A stretch of 64,000 nt of DNA from Candidatus Bathyarchaeota archaeon (GCA_026014485.1 JAOZIE010000002.1:233081-297080); one strand, 5' to 3'. Shown: positions 1 to 8,947, numbered from the stretch's first letter. Numbers and translations are program-made. The notes: generated by a model from the sequence alone, not told the origin.

Positions 1-659
1 CTTCTTGAGGCGGTCAAGTAAAGAGACATTTTTGCCGTGTCTGCGTTTGCCTTGTTTAGGGTGTACTCGACGTTTACGCCCACCTTTTCAGCGTTAACCA
101 ACCCCGCGTCTTTTAGTTTATTCATTTGCCAGGTTATCGCTTGCGAAGAAAGCCCTAAACTGCAGGCTAAATCTCTGTGGAGCACCCCTTTGCCTTCTGA
201 TAGGGCTGCAAGAATTTTTCCCGCGGTTTCGTGTCTAAGCAGAGAAATTAATGCTACGTCGGCTGCTTCGTATACGTTGTTTTCAAAGTATCTTTTGTTT
301 TGCCCATCAATATGCGAAGTAAGCAAACCTGCGTGTTCAAGCACGCTTATATGGTACTGCACAACGCCCACCGACAAGTCTAATTCGTCGCAGATTCCCC
401 TAAAGTGGACGCCTGGGTTGCTTTTGACGTAGTTGTATATTTCCAGTCTTGTCGGCTGGTTTAGTGTGGTTGCGTTGCCATGTAGGTTTGTGCCTATTGA
501 TACGGCAACTGAAAAGGCGAGGTGCTGATGCCCTTCTGTGTCTGGCATTGTAGATAAGGCGGGGCTTGGGAAGTGGTTGTTTGCAGCGGCGCAGGTTACA
601 AACGAAACGGAAAAAACCATTACAACAAGCAAAATCGCTATAGCCGTTTTTTGTTGCAT
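1..659 (-). CDS. Membrane-linked protein with two winged-helix DNA-binding domains (3' end cut by window edge)
   Basis: Read on the minus strand from ATG at 659, with GAGG about 9 nt upstream; at least 219 codons run off the left edge. Residues 1-24 form a lysine-containing, hydrophobic signal-peptide or membrane segment (MQQKTAIAILLVVMVFSVSF). Residues about 67-130 look like an ArsR-type winged helix (NQPTRLEIYNYV, then VQYHISVLEHAGLL as recognition helix). Residues about 140-205 form a second winged helix (HRDLACSLGLSSQAITWQM, then KLKDAGLV). Two DNA-binding domains behind a secretion-type N-terminus is odd for a soluble repressor; a membrane-tethered regulator with the wHTH part inside would need a further membrane span, perhaps in the missing C-terminus. 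Ligand and targets are unknown. It is divergent from the zinc-ribbon gene at 795. Confidence 0.8.
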   Translation of the reverse strand, partial: MQQKTAIAILLVVMVFSVSFVTCAAANNHFPSPALSTMPDTEGHQHLAFSVAVSIGTNLHGNATTLNQPTRLEIYNYVKSNPGVHFRGICDELDLSVGVVQYHISVLEHAGLLTSHIDGQNKRYFENNVYEAADVALISLLRHETAGKILAALSEGKGVLHRDLACSLGLSSQAITWQMNKLKDAGLVNAEKVGVNVEYTLNKANADTAKMSLYLTASR

Positions 660-794
660 CCGTTTCGCCTCACGGAAGGTTCCCCTTTCAGGTATTTATC
701 ATATTCTGTAAACGGTTGTACTAAAGTAAAGCTTTGTACCAGAAAGGCTATGTTTAGGCTGCAGATTACTCACATGCAACGGAGCAAGTTGAAA

Positions 795-1157
795 ATGGCG
801 AACCCGCAAACAAAAAAGAAACGGAAAAAACAGCAGAGCGTCATCGTTTTAGAGGAGCAACTGGAGGCGGAAGTTCAAAACGCCGTTGAAGTCACCGAGG
901 CTTTAGAAGAGTTGAAAAAGCAGGGAAACCGCATAGACATTCAGGTTTGTCCCCGATGCAAAAGTCCTAAAGTTCGACGAGCCAAAAGCACAGGCGGGGA
1001 CATGTGGGCGCACATAGGGATGCTTCCGCCAAGCTATGAATGCCCCGACTGCGGTTGGCAGGAACGCATAGTTCTGAAGGCAACAAACAAACCGCTAAAT
1101 GTACGCGACGTCGAGTTGATTCGGGAAGCCATGGAAGTTGAAGATGAAAAACCTTAA
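795..1157 (+). CDS. Small zinc-ribbon protein, function unknown
   Basis: A 120-residue protein from ATG at 795, with GGAG at 780-783. The N-terminus is very lysine-rich (MANPQTKKKRKKQQ) and is followed by an acidic helix (EEQLEAEVQNAVEVTEALEE). The C-terminal half has a CPRCKSPKVRR and YECPDCGWQER pair, a four-cysteine zinc ribbon like those of transcription and RNA-associated archaeal proteins. In-frame starts exist further upstream (ATG at 774 and 750), but they would only add low-complexity sequence. Its stop overlaps the stop of the convergent DUF488 gene by 4 bp. I do not recognise a specific family; nucleic-acid or protein binding is inferred from the ribbon and the basic tail. Confidence 0.7.
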   Translation: MANPQTKKKRKKQQSVIVLEEQLEAEVQNAVEVTEALEELKKQGNRIDIQVCPRCKSPKVRRAKSTGGDMWAHIGMLPPSYECPDCGWQERIVLKATNKPLNVRDVELIREAMEVEDEKP

Positions 1158-1738
1158 GTAGCGACTGCGCCGAAGTCGGTGAGGGTTCTTTGCGTCTTCT
1201 CTTTTGCGAAGAGCGGGTATGTGACTTTTGTTCCTTCAACATGGGCTGACGGCGTTAATTCGTGGGTTATGCCGCTATTCTCCGTTAGAATGTGCTTTAC
1301 CGTTACGTGTCTTGCGACAAGAGCATCCGAGAGTAAGATGCGGTGGCAACGCCACGGAACCGCTTCAGCGCACATAATGGCCAGACAGTTCTCTCCAATC
1401 AGCGCCATAAGCCGCAGCAAGTTCTCGCTGAACTCTTTGGTCTGCATGTAATCTGCGTAGCCCCGAAAAGACTTGTTCTCCAAAGCCAAATTAGCTGAGT
1501 CTGGGCGGGGTCTGCGTAATCCTCCCAGCTCGGGCACATGCAGATATTTTATGCTTGCTGACTTGAGAGTTTCTGGCAACGCCTCTTTGTTAAACTGAGG
1601 ATTATGCCTTGAACGGGGAACACTACGCACATCAACTAACACGTTGACACCGTAGGACTTCAGAAGTGAAATGACCTCAGTCAGTGTACGCGTGGAGTGC
1701 CCAATCGTGTATGTCAAAAGTTCATTTGCGCGGCTCAT
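1154..1738 (-). CDS. DUF488 family protein
   Basis: A 194-residue protein that matches the DUF488 pattern: N-terminal YTIGHSTRTLTEVISLL, the VLVDVRSVPRSRHNPQFN motif, YLHVPELGGLRRPR, and C-terminal IMCAEAVPWRCHR with the conserved Cys and Cys-His. The family is widespread in archaea and bacteria, cytosolic and still without an agreed activity; the conserved Arg, Cys and His residues suggest a small enzyme. The start ATG at 1738 has AGGGG about 14 nt upstream. It is convergent with the zinc-ribbon gene, overlapping it by 4 bp at the stop codons. Nothing in the neighbourhood fixes its role. Confidence 0.88.
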   Translation of the reverse strand: MSRANELLTYTIGHSTRTLTEVISLLKSYGVNVLVDVRSVPRSRHNPQFNKEALPETLKSASIKYLHVPELGGLRRPRPDSANLALENKSFRGYADYMQTKEFSENLLRLMALIGENCLAIMCAEAVPWRCHRILLSDALVARHVTVKHILTENSGITHELTPSAHVEGTKVTYPLFAKEKTQRTLTDFGAVAT

Positions 1739-1861
1739 TTCGCGTTTGTATCCCCTGCTAAAATGGGTGATGGAAATATATTAAATCACAGTAACGGATG
1801 AACGGCGTTAAAGAATGCGGCTCTAAAAAAATGGGTAGGGTGGATGTATGGCGCTAACTGC

Positions 1862-3253
1862 TTATTTGAACTTGCTTTTGTTGACCAAGGAGGATAAGCT
1901 GTCGTGTTTTTTGAACAACACGAAGGCTCCAAAGCAAGCAAATAACGCAGCTAAACCGCCCCACAGGTATTCAGGAACCACGAACAGGTTGCCGCCGTTG
2001 CCGCTTTGACCTGTCGTTGCTGAAGATGCTTCGTAGTTACTGTCTCCTGCGAATTCTGCCTTCAAAGCGTATTGACCGTTTGCTAAGCTTTCTGGTACAT
2101 CCCAGCTGTATTGGTAGGCTCCGTCTGCCCCAGTTGAATTGGTGCCAATTTGGTTCCATGACACGCCGTCAAAGTAGCTGAGCGTGATTGTTTTCCCTTG
2201 TACCCCACTGCCAGAGCTAGTTAGGAAACCTGTTATGATGCCTGAGTCTGTTCCTGTTTTGTCCACAGTTTCTGGAATAACACTGATTGTCAAAGATGTA
2301 ACTGCAGGCGATGATGAAGAAACGTAGTTTGCTGTGACAACTGCATCCGAGCCAGGTACTGCATATGTTCCTGAAGTCCCAGATAATCCGTTGCCGTTTG
2401 TCCAGCTGGAAAACTCGTAAACTGTATCATCCCAGCCTGTGAGTGGCGTTGACACAACTATGTTGTGCATTGACCCAATCTGCCAAGTGAAATGAGTTGA
2501 AGGCAAATCCCAGTAGTCATATCCGACGCTGTCGATTGTGAGGACGACGCCGCCTGTGAAGGTGGACAGAGTACTTGTGGTAAATTGTATATCGACGGTG
2601 CCGATTGCATAGTTTGCTGTGACTGTAGTGTCTGTTTCAGGTGTGGTAAATGTTCCCGAGGCACCTGTCAGTCCGTTACCGTTTGTCCAATCGACAAATC
2701 CGTAAACTTTTGTGTCCCAGCCTGTGAGTGGTGTTTCAGCGGTTACGGTGTGGGTTGAGCTCTTTTCCCATTTGAAGCTGGGTATGCTCCAGTAGTTATA
2801 TCCTGTGCCGTCTATGGTGAGTATGTCATCGTTTACATTGCTTATACCCGAAGTCGCAAACGTCACTGTAACACTTGCTACCTCGTAGTGTGCGGTGACG
2901 GTTTTATCTTGGTTGGGCGTCGTGTAGGTGCCTGATGCCCCTGCTAATCCGTCTCCGTTTGTCCAGCTGGAAAATCGATAGATGTTGTTGTTTCCGTCTG
3001 TAAAGGGCGTGGTTGCTGCCACAGTGTGTGTAGATCCTTTTTCCCACACAAACGTTGTCCAAGGCAGCGTCCAAATGTCATATTCCGAACCGTCAATTGT
3101 TAAGACGACTCCATCATAGTTGCTAAAGCCGTCTGCTGCAAACTGAATCGAAACTGTAGCGGCTGCATTTACTTGAGATACGCTGAGGGGAAAAATGCTC
3201 ACCACTAACAAGACGGTGGCAATGACGATTGAAGATAAAGTTTTCTTTTGCAT
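1862..3253 (-). CDS. Secreted repeat protein with C-terminal membrane anchor
   Basis: A 463-residue exoprotein. ATG at 3253 is preceded by AAAGGGG (SD). A signal peptide covers residues 1-31. Three tandem repeats of about 90 residues follow, each holding a V-x-I/V-x-F-x-T/A core, LTIDG, a Tyr-x-x-W segment and WTNG-x-GL-x-G-x-SGT, ending in VTA-x-Y; this resembles Listeria-Bacteroides or InlB-type beta repeats. Residues about 315-410 look like an Ig or Big-type domain (GVQGKTITLSYFDGVSWNQ). The C-terminus is VPEYLWGGLAALFACFGAFV followed by FKKHD, a single helix with a basic stop-transfer tail. The P-E-Y just before the helix recalls archaeal PEF-CTERM-like sorting signals. Role in adhesion or the surface layer is inference. 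Confidence 0.85.
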   Translation of the reverse strand: MQKKTLSSIVIATVLLVVSIFPLSVSQVNAAATVSIQFAADGFSNYDGVVLTIDGSEYDIWTLPWTTFVWEKGSTHTVAATTPFTDGNNNIYRFSSWTNGDGLAGASGTYTTPNQDKTVTAHYEVASVTVTFATSGISNVNDDILTIDGTGYNYWSIPSFKWEKSSTHTVTAETPLTGWDTKVYGFVDWTNGNGLTGASGTFTTPETDTTVTANYAIGTVDIQFTTSTLSTFTGGVVLTIDSVGYDYWDLPSTHFTWQIGSMHNIVVSTPLTGWDDTVYEFSSWTNGNGLSGTSGTYAVPGSDAVVTANYVSSSSPAVTSLTISVIPETVDKTGTDSGIITGFLTSSGSGVQGKTITLSYFDGVSWNQIGTNSTGADGAYQYSWDVPESLANGQYALKAEFAGDSNYEASSATTGQSGNGGNLFVVPEYLWGGLAALFACFGAFVLFKKHDSLSSLVNKSKFK

Positions 3254-3729
3254 GATTCGTATCCCCTTTTATGAAGGCAAACCTGTCACTACACCCGATG
3301 GTTGAGCGCATAAAACTGAAGTTCTCAAACTCAGAATATTACCTGAGCTAGAATATGCGACGAACTCGCTGTTATGCCCCAACGAGGTGTAACAGAAAAA
3401 ACGTTTACTCGTTTTTTATCCCTTCTCTTCTCCTTAGATTTTTATCCGAATGTATCAAACACATAATAAACCTTTCGGCAAAAGACACATAGCCCAATCA
3501 TAGCTTTAAGCAAAAAATGAATATTCAAAAAATACTCCCTTTTCGAACAGAACTGACAAATCTTTACGCGGTTACCTTATGAGCGGAGACTCGAAAACGC
3601 CTTTTCGGGTTTAACGGTTCATGGAAAATGGGTGGCTTGTTCTCTGTGGGGTGTTCTTGTGGCGAAACATGTTGTTCTTTCGGCAGAGCTAAAAGGAACT
3701 GTCTTCATAGAAGATGATGTGAGTAATGG
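3254..3729. other. Intergenic region between divergent surface-protein genes
   Basis: This 476-bp AT-rich stretch separates two divergently read secreted-protein genes and must hold promoters for both. I see AT-rich TATA-like patches (around 3460 and 3510) but no clear operator, inverted repeat, RNA or coding frame. Short frames overlap it but lack SD and composition support. Confidence 0.5.
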
Positions 3730-5559
3730 ATGCGTCCAATCAAAAACTTGAGCAAAGCTTGGATTTCACTTGCCTTTTCAGTGTTGATATTAATTCAGGT
3801 TACTGCAGCGTTTTCCATGAGTGTTCAGCCTGCAATGGCAACCACGACCCTTGTGGTGCCCGATGACTACGCCAGCATCGGAGCTGCAGTCGGAAATGCC
3901 ACTCAAGGCGACACCATACTCGTCCGAGACGGCGTATACTACGAGAACCCTGTGGTTGACAAAGCGGTTAGGTTGGTGAGCGAAAACCTCGAAGGTGCAG
4001 TTGTAATAGGCGAAGGAGGCATAGCGCGGGGTGGACAGGGCGTGTTTACGCTTTTTGCTGATGGCATTACCGTCGAAGGCTTCACCATACAAAGCGTTGA
4101 CTACGCTAACAAACGGTACGCAACAGGGATTATGCTTTCAGGAAACAACTGTACCTTGTCAGGCAACCGTATTGTGGGCACATACTACGGTATTTATGGC
4201 TCTGCCCCTGTTTCCGCCACAATTATGGAAAACCAAATAATTAACGTAAGCAAAAACGGCATAAGAATCTGCGGCGGCTCCCAGAACATAATTTCCAATA
4301 ACCTCTGCACAGGAAGCGGGCAGTCAGGTGCAGCTATCGATGGCTTCTTAGATGTAATCTCTGGCAACGTCTTCACCGACAATGCGCTTCACGGCTTAGG
4401 GTTAGGTGCTTCCTACTCAGTGGTTTTCGGCAACAACTTTTCTGATAACGCGGAGGGTGCAGGCATCTATTTTGGCTCTTCAGACTGTGTTGTTGCAGCT
4501 AACACGTTTGCTCAAAATGTTTGGGGGATTTTCCTTGAGAACAGCTTCAAAGCGCCAACCAACAGCACCTTCTACGAAAATAACTTCTTAGATAATGGAG
4601 TTCATGTAGTTACGGCGTCAACTGGGTTTGGACAGTTTTGGGATAACGGCTCCGTGGGTAACTACTGGAGCGGCATATCCAGCGCTGAGCCCTACACGGT
4701 GTTTGCCGACAACGTAGACCACTACCCGCTTAACGCCCCCTTCACTTTAACAGCGGACACCCCGCAGCCTCCGATGCCCGCAACACCCGAAGTTCAAGAG
4801 GGAACCGTAGCCGCTTGGAGCTTTGATGAGGTTTCGCAGGACGGTGTCACCCCTGACTCAGTGGATGGCAATGACGTAATTCTGGGCGGCGGCGATACTC
4901 AATCTATGTTGGTTGCTGGATACGAAGGCAACGCGATAGCCTTCAGCGGAGTCGATTACGGGTTTGTAGCGCCCTCTTCCACGTTGGATATTGTGGAGGA
5001 AGTTACTGTTGATGCTTGGATTAACGTGCAGCAGTTGAAGAACGTCGAGTACAACGTCATCTTTGTTGAATGTGTACGCACCACAGAGTCGTATCCGATT
5101 CGAGGGTGGGGTCTTGCCCTAACTGGTGTATCGCCCCAGAGCAGCAGCCAACCTGGGTTGGGTACCTTGCGTGGTTTCATGTTGGGCAGCGATGGTGTCT
5201 TCAACGAAATTGACACAACCAATTCGGTTCCGCTGAATCAGTGGGTTCACGTTGTTTTTGTCCGCAGCACAACCAGCGGCATGCACATCTACATCGACGA
5301 TGTTGAACAAGAGGTAGTTGTTTTCTCGGGAGACCAGAACCCCGCAGGGCAGATTGCTCAGGGAACCGAATGCTACATTGGACATGACTCCTATACAATC
5401 ATAGACAACCTCTCCATAAGCAACGTTGCAGCGGAACCAAACGCGCAGTCTTCGTCAGTGGGGCTGGAATGGTGGTTCTGGGCGATAATTGCAGTTGCCG
5501 CGGTTGCTTTGGTGGCTGGCGCCTTTCTCTTTTCTAGGCGAAGCGGCAAACCGACTTAA
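3730..5559 (+). CDS. Secreted right-handed beta-helix protein with LamG-like domain and membrane anchor
   Basis: 609 residues. The signal peptide is about 1-37. PDDYASIGAAVGNATQGDTI and VRDGVYYENPVV at about 43-75 mark the start of a NosD/PbH1-type right-handed beta-helix, which continues with repeated N-x-I and GI/GL turns (for example SGNNCTLSGNRIVGTYYGIY) to about residue 330. From about 355, TVAAWSFDEVSQDG and the following beta-rich stretch resemble a LamG/concanavalin-like jelly roll (VTVDAWINVQQL, then MHIYIDDVEQEV). One C-terminal helix (WWFWAIIAVAAVALVAGAFL) followed by SRRSGK anchors it to the membrane. Such proteins bind or process polysaccharide; no catalytic residues can be assigned. 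The start ATG at 3730 has no strong SD. Confidence 0.85.
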   Translation: MRPIKNLSKAWISLAFSVLILIQVTAAFSMSVQPAMATTTLVVPDDYASIGAAVGNATQGDTILVRDGVYYENPVVDKAVRLVSENLEGAVVIGEGGIARGGQGVFTLFADGITVEGFTIQSVDYANKRYATGIMLSGNNCTLSGNRIVGTYYGIYGSAPVSATIMENQIINVSKNGIRICGGSQNIISNNLCTGSGQSGAAIDGFLDVISGNVFTDNALHGLGLGASYSVVFGNNFSDNAEGAGIYFGSSDCVVAANTFAQNVWGIFLENSFKAPTNSTFYENNFLDNGVHVVTASTGFGQFWDNGSVGNYWSGISSAEPYTVFADNVDHYPLNAPFTLTADTPQPPMPATPEVQEGTVAAWSFDEVSQDGVTPDSVDGNDVILGGGDTQSMLVAGYEGNAIAFSGVDYGFVAPSSTLDIVEEVTVDAWINVQQLKNVEYNVIFVECVRTTESYPIRGWGLALTGVSPQSSSQPGLGTLRGFMLGSDGVFNEIDTTNSVPLNQWVHVVFVRSTTSGMHIYIDDVEQEVVVFSGDQNPAGQIAQGTECYIGHDSYTIIDNLSISNVAAEPNAQSSSVGLEWWFWAIIAVAAVALVAGAFLFSRRSGKPT

Positions 5560-5629
5560 CCCGCCCCTCTTCTTTTTGTTGGGGTTTGGGGATGAACATT
5601 TTAAGCAGCAACGCCCTTTAGAGAGTTAG

Positions 5630-6007
5630 GTGGGAAAATTGGCTTACCTTCGCAAAGAAAAAGAAACAGTGGAAATGGATCACCCTATTAGCATGGTGTG
5701 GGCAGCCACCAACAAAGCAGTTGTCAGTTTGGAATGGAAAATTGAAGAAAAAAATCAAGCGACCCATCAGCTCAAAGTTAAAAGTAAAGCTAACTTCATG
5801 GCATATGCCTCAACCCTGACCATAGACGTTGTTGCTAAGGATGAAGAAACCACCCGCGTCTTGGTTTCAGCGGAAACCCCCGTTACCACAATCACAGGCA
5901 TCGTGGATTTTGGCAGAACAAGCGAACGCATCAGCTCCTTTCTTATGGCTTTGGCTAAGCAGCTGAACGGGGAAGGCTCCAAACTCAAGACTACAAACAC
6001 AGAATAG
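5630..6007 (+). CDS. Conserved small cytosolic protein, function unknown
   Basis: 125 residues starting at GTG 5630, with GAGAG a few nt upstream. There is no signal peptide or membrane helix. The alternating hydrophobic strands (KETVEMDHPISMVWAATNKA, then TLTIDVVAKDEETTRVLVSA) with an amphipathic C-terminal helix (SERISSFLMALAKQL) suggest a small alpha-beta fold, possibly a helix-grip or SRPBCC-like shape. I do not recognise a named family. It lies 70 bp downstream of the beta-helix gene on the same strand and could be transcribed with it, though its product looks unrelated. The C-terminal tail is Lys/Thr-rich and probably disordered. Confidence 0.6.
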   Translation: MGKLAYLRKEKETVEMDHPISMVWAATNKAVVSLEWKIEEKNQATHQLKVKSKANFMAYASTLTIDVVAKDEETTRVLVSAETPVTTITGIVDFGRTSERISSFLMALAKQLNGEGSKLKTTNTE

Positions 6008-6355
6008 ACCCCCGTAAATCTTACCTGCTTAACAGGCACCCAGTTGAAATCGAAAAGCGGCGCCCAAACCGCTGTTTGTTTGCTGGTTACAAAAATTTGT
6101 TCCCAGGCGGACTGACGAGGCAAGACGTGAACGGTGGAAAACGGGGTGTTGCTGTCCGCGTCTTGTTTAACGTTGTCCGCCAAGGGCAGGGGATTTTTCC
6201 ATTCCGCGTGTTCTTTTTTCGTATTTGTGGTATAAAAAATGTTGTGACTGTGCCGCTACAACCACAAAAGCGGTTGAGACGCCGCTGGACGGTTGCCTTA
6301 AACCCTGTGCTTTTAAATAATTCCTGTAACAAAAGGGCAGTTGGAAGCGGCACCA
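6008..6355. promoter_or_regulatory. Intergenic region with TATA box for the ParB-like gene
   Basis: This 348-bp stretch has no convincing gene. TTTTAAATAA at 6311-6320 is a good archaeal TATA box and would place transcription start near 6343, giving a leader of roughly a dozen nt before ATG 6356. The rest shows nothing I can name. Confidence 0.5.
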
Positions 6356-7126
6356 ATGAGTCTACGGATTAAACCTGAGTACGAGAAGATGCTTCCTAGG
6401 ATGACGCCTGAAGAGTTTGCGCAGCTTAAGAAATCCATCGAGGAAGAGGGGCAACATTACCCAATCGTCGCCAACGAGGATTTGGAGGTGCTGGATGGAC
6501 ACCACAGGTTCAGAGCCTGCACCGAACTTGGGTTAGAGCCTGATTTTGAAGTGCGCAAATTCGAAGACAAATTGCTGGAGAAAAAGTTTGTCATAGAAGC
6601 AAACCTGCGGCGCCGCCACCTCAACAACTTCCAGCTTGTAGAATTAGCTGTGCCCCTTCTAGAAATTGAGCGGGCGCTTGCCAAGAACCGAAAAATTCAA
6701 GGAGGCAAGACGGGGCGGGAGCTGCAGTTGGGGTTAGCGCCAAATGACGCTGAGCCCGTCCTGAAAGCCAAAGCCGCCGAAGTTGTCGCCAAAAAAGTGG
6801 GGCTCTCAACTAGGACGCTGGAGCGGGGCAAGAAAATCCTGCAGGAAGCCAGCGAAGAAGACAAGGAAAAGCTTCGAGAGGGAAAAGCAAGCATAGCCCG
6901 AATTTACCGCGAATTGGTCGCCCCCGAAGCAGAACCCGACACCGTGCAGGAAACCCCTACGGTTGCTGCTGCCGCTGAAGACCCCCGCTTAGCGGAGAAC
7001 AAGGCGGCACTTCTAGAACTGCTAAAAAGCTTGGGCGAGAAACAGCTGTTTTGCCCCTCATGCGGAAACGGCATGTTTGAATGCAGCAAATGCCACAAAA
7101 CGCTACGGGACCTGCTTGAACCCTGA
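6356..7126 (+). CDS. Solitary ParB/Srx-type protein with helix-turn-helix and C-terminal zinc ribbon
   Basis: 256 residues from ATG 6356 (an in-frame TTG lies at 6341). Residues about 5-90 hold the ParB N-terminal fold: MTPEEFAQLKKSIEEEGQHY, then the LDGHHRFRACTELG box typical of the CTP-binding ParB/Srx superfamily. Residues about 85-190 are the helical part with NLRRRHLNNFQLVELA and an HTH-like segment (VAKKVGLSTRTLERGKKILQ), followed by a charged helix (SEEDKEKLREGKASIARIY). A Glu/Pro/Ala-rich linker leads to a CPSCG and CSKC zinc ribbon at about 234-246. No parA or plasmid gene is nearby, so it is probably not a plasmid partition gene; chromosome organisation or regulation are possibilities. 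Confidence 0.82.
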   Translation: MSLRIKPEYEKMLPRMTPEEFAQLKKSIEEEGQHYPIVANEDLEVLDGHHRFRACTELGLEPDFEVRKFEDKLLEKKFVIEANLRRRHLNNFQLVELAVPLLEIERALAKNRKIQGGKTGRELQLGLAPNDAEPVLKAKAAEVVAKKVGLSTRTLERGKKILQEASEEDKEKLREGKASIARIYRELVAPEAEPDTVQETPTVAAAAEDPRLAENKAALLELLKSLGEKQLFCPSCGNGMFECSKCHKTLRDLLEP

Positions 7127-7266
7127 CCTCGCTGTTGAGGGTTTATTCATAATTTATCAATAATGGGGGCACTTAGTTTAAGCAATTGCAATTTTATTTC
7201 AGGTTTGTTGTATGGTTTGACCTCAAGATACAAATATTGCCGTAGGCTATTTCTTTGTTGGTTAGT

Positions 7267-8517
7267 ATGCGAAGGAATCGAGGGGTGCTTTCCCTTGTTC
7301 TTGTTGTCTTTTTGAGCTTAGTTTTTGTGCAATCTGTGGCTGCCCCTGGAGATTACTGGACAACAAAGACCCCTCCATTACAGGAAAAAGCAAACATCTC
7401 ACACGCATGCGTAGTAGACAACAAAATCTACACAGTCTCAGGCGGCGGATTAACGGGCACCGTCAAAGACACCGAAATGTATGACCCAGCAGCCGACAGC
7501 TGGACACAAAAAACGCCTATGCCCACCAACAGGGAAGAATTCGCCATGGCAGTCTGCGACGGCAAAATCTACTGCATCGGAGGCTCAACCAACGATACGA
7601 ATTTTCTAGGATTAAACGAGGTCTATGACCCCCAAACAGACAGTTGGACCACAAAAACAGCTATGCCTACGCCACGTGATGACCTGCAAGCTAACACGGT
7701 TAACGGGAAAATTTACTTGATTGGCGGTAAACTGCCGACAGCAAATAACCGATACGGTGAGCCCACAGGCATAAATGAGGTTTACGACCCAGAAACAGAC
7801 AGTTGGATAACAAAAACGCCTTTGCCCCAGCCCGCCTACTATTACGCATCGGCAGTTGTGAACAACAAAATCTACATCATAGGCGCAGGCTACACACAAA
7901 TATACGACACTGAAACGGACACTTGGACAAACGGCGCACCCTGCCCCCACGAAAACTGGCTTTCTGCAGCAACAGCGACAACAGGAGAAAAAGCGTCCGT
8001 TAGGATTTACGTTTTAGGTGGCGGTTTAGGTTACAAGTGGCTGTTTGCGATTAATGATAATTTCAATCGTATTTATGACCCCAAAAATGATTCATGGACT
8101 CTTGGCGAGCCACTGCCGCATGCAGTAGGCAGACTGGCTGCCGTAACCATAGATGACATAGTGTATGCGGTTGGAGGAATAGGCTCCACCGAAGCCACCT
8201 CAAACATAAATGAACAGTACATTCCTGCAGACTACGGCTCGATTAGTTCTGCTTCCCCCTCACCGAACACAACGCCAACACACGCATCAACCCCCCCACC
8301 TCATACGCCCACCCCAACCCCCACAGCCACGCCAACACCGCAACCCACCACAACATCGCCTTCAGATACCGTCTGGGCACAACCCACAGCTTCCCCATCA
8401 GGAGATGACTCAGGTGGGCAGGCAAACGGGTGCTGGCTGATAGCCGCTGTGGTCGTCGTTTGTGCTGTTGCGGTGGTTTTGGCGGTTCTGTCCTGCTCAA
8501 GAAAAAGAAGCGGCTAA
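7267..8517 (+). CDS. Secreted Kelch-repeat protein with membrane anchor
   Basis: A 416-residue protein from ATG 7267; two TTG codons lie just upstream in frame. Signal peptide: MRRNRGVLSLVLVVFLSLVF through about residue 27. At least five Kelch repeats follow, each with V-x-GKIY-x-x-GG, a YDP-x-TDSW turn and K-T-x-MP, forming a beta-propeller (about 30-325). A Pro/Thr/Ser-rich stalk (about 330-385) comes next, then a single membrane helix (WLIAAVVVVCAVAVVLAVL) and CSRKRSG. The layout propeller, glycosylatable stalk, anchor is that of an archaeal cell-surface protein; ligand unknown. The translated stalk is built from ACC/CCA-rich codons, a low-complexity region. Confidence 0.9.
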   Translation: MRRNRGVLSLVLVVFLSLVFVQSVAAPGDYWTTKTPPLQEKANISHACVVDNKIYTVSGGGLTGTVKDTEMYDPAADSWTQKTPMPTNREEFAMAVCDGKIYCIGGSTNDTNFLGLNEVYDPQTDSWTTKTAMPTPRDDLQANTVNGKIYLIGGKLPTANNRYGEPTGINEVYDPETDSWITKTPLPQPAYYYASAVVNNKIYIIGAGYTQIYDTETDTWTNGAPCPHENWLSAATATTGEKASVRIYVLGGGLGYKWLFAINDNFNRIYDPKNDSWTLGEPLPHAVGRLAAVTIDDIVYAVGGIGSTEATSNINEQYIPADYGSISSASPSPNTTPTHASTPPPHTPTPTPTATPTPQPTTTSPSDTVWAQPTASPSGDDSGGQANGCWLIAAVVVVCAVAVVLAVLSCSRKRSG

Positions 8518-8545
8518 CGCTGCTTTGATGTAGATGTTCCCTTTT

Positions 8546-8635
8546 GTGCCCGCTGCAGCAGGACAGTCACAGACCTATTTGGCGGCTAATATTGTTTCGA
8601 TGCAGAAATCTATAGAGGGGTAGGTCGCTATTGGC
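8546..8635 (+). repeat. Intergenic element, copy 1 (paired with 54531-54626)
   Basis: This stretch matches 54531-54626. Shared blocks in the same order are GTGCCCG, a GC-rich spacer with an AGCAGG/ACAGG box, TAATATTG, TGCA, AAATCTATAG, GGGTAGGTC and TATTGGC. Both copies sit on the same strand, 30-50 bp after the stop of an anchored surface-protein gene whose product ends in Arg/Lys-Ser-Gly, and before a plus-strand housekeeping gene. Nature unknown: a short mobile element, a 3'-UTR element or a small RNA. The rest of the 438-bp gap before dnaG shows no other feature except a 15-codon frame near its end. Confidence 0.6.
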
Positions 8636-8877
8636 GGTTTTTTGCGTCATTAGCATGTTGAAACATCGCAGAGGCGTAGGGCAAGTTAGAAACGCAGTTT
8701 CGCGGGCATCAGATGCGGTAGCGATATTTCTGCAGTTATAGTATAGGGGGCTTAGCTGGCGCCAAGTAACAGAAAGCAGTGTATCTGTCGTTGATGTATA
8801 ACAGTATGCTAATTTGGACACCACAAGTGTTATTAAATCCAGTCGCATACTTCAACCTGTAATTCAGTTAACAAAGC

Positions 8878-8925
8878 ATGAACCGCTGGAACAATGCGGC
8901 ACATGCAAAGAAACAAACTAACTAA
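8878..8925 (+). other. Possible 15-codon leader frame before dnaG
   Basis: ATG at 8878 opens a frame MNRWNNAAHAKKQTN that stops at TAA 8923-8925, 30 nt before the proposed dnaG start and in the same frame. No SD precedes it, so it may be chance; it is recorded because it is the only ATG near the dnaG start. Confidence 0.2.
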
Positions 8926-8941
8926 CAGAATTTACAAAATT

Positions 8942-8947
8942 GGAGGT
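8942..8947 (+). promoter_or_regulatory. Shine-Dalgarno site that fixes the dnaG start
   Basis: GGAGGT, ideal SD, with 8 nt to the ACG codon at 8956. No ATG, GTG or TTG occurs in the dnaG frame between the upstream stop (8923-8925) and 9361. Confidence 0.8.

Noticed and set aside
37-432. 131-codon plus-strand frame at the left edge
   Set aside because: It is opposite the winged-helix gene read on the minus strand, whose motifs are clear.
8300-8400. CRISPR-like or tandem repeats in the Kelch stalk
   Set aside because: These are Pro/Thr codon repeats of a low-complexity stalk, without spacers of uniform length.
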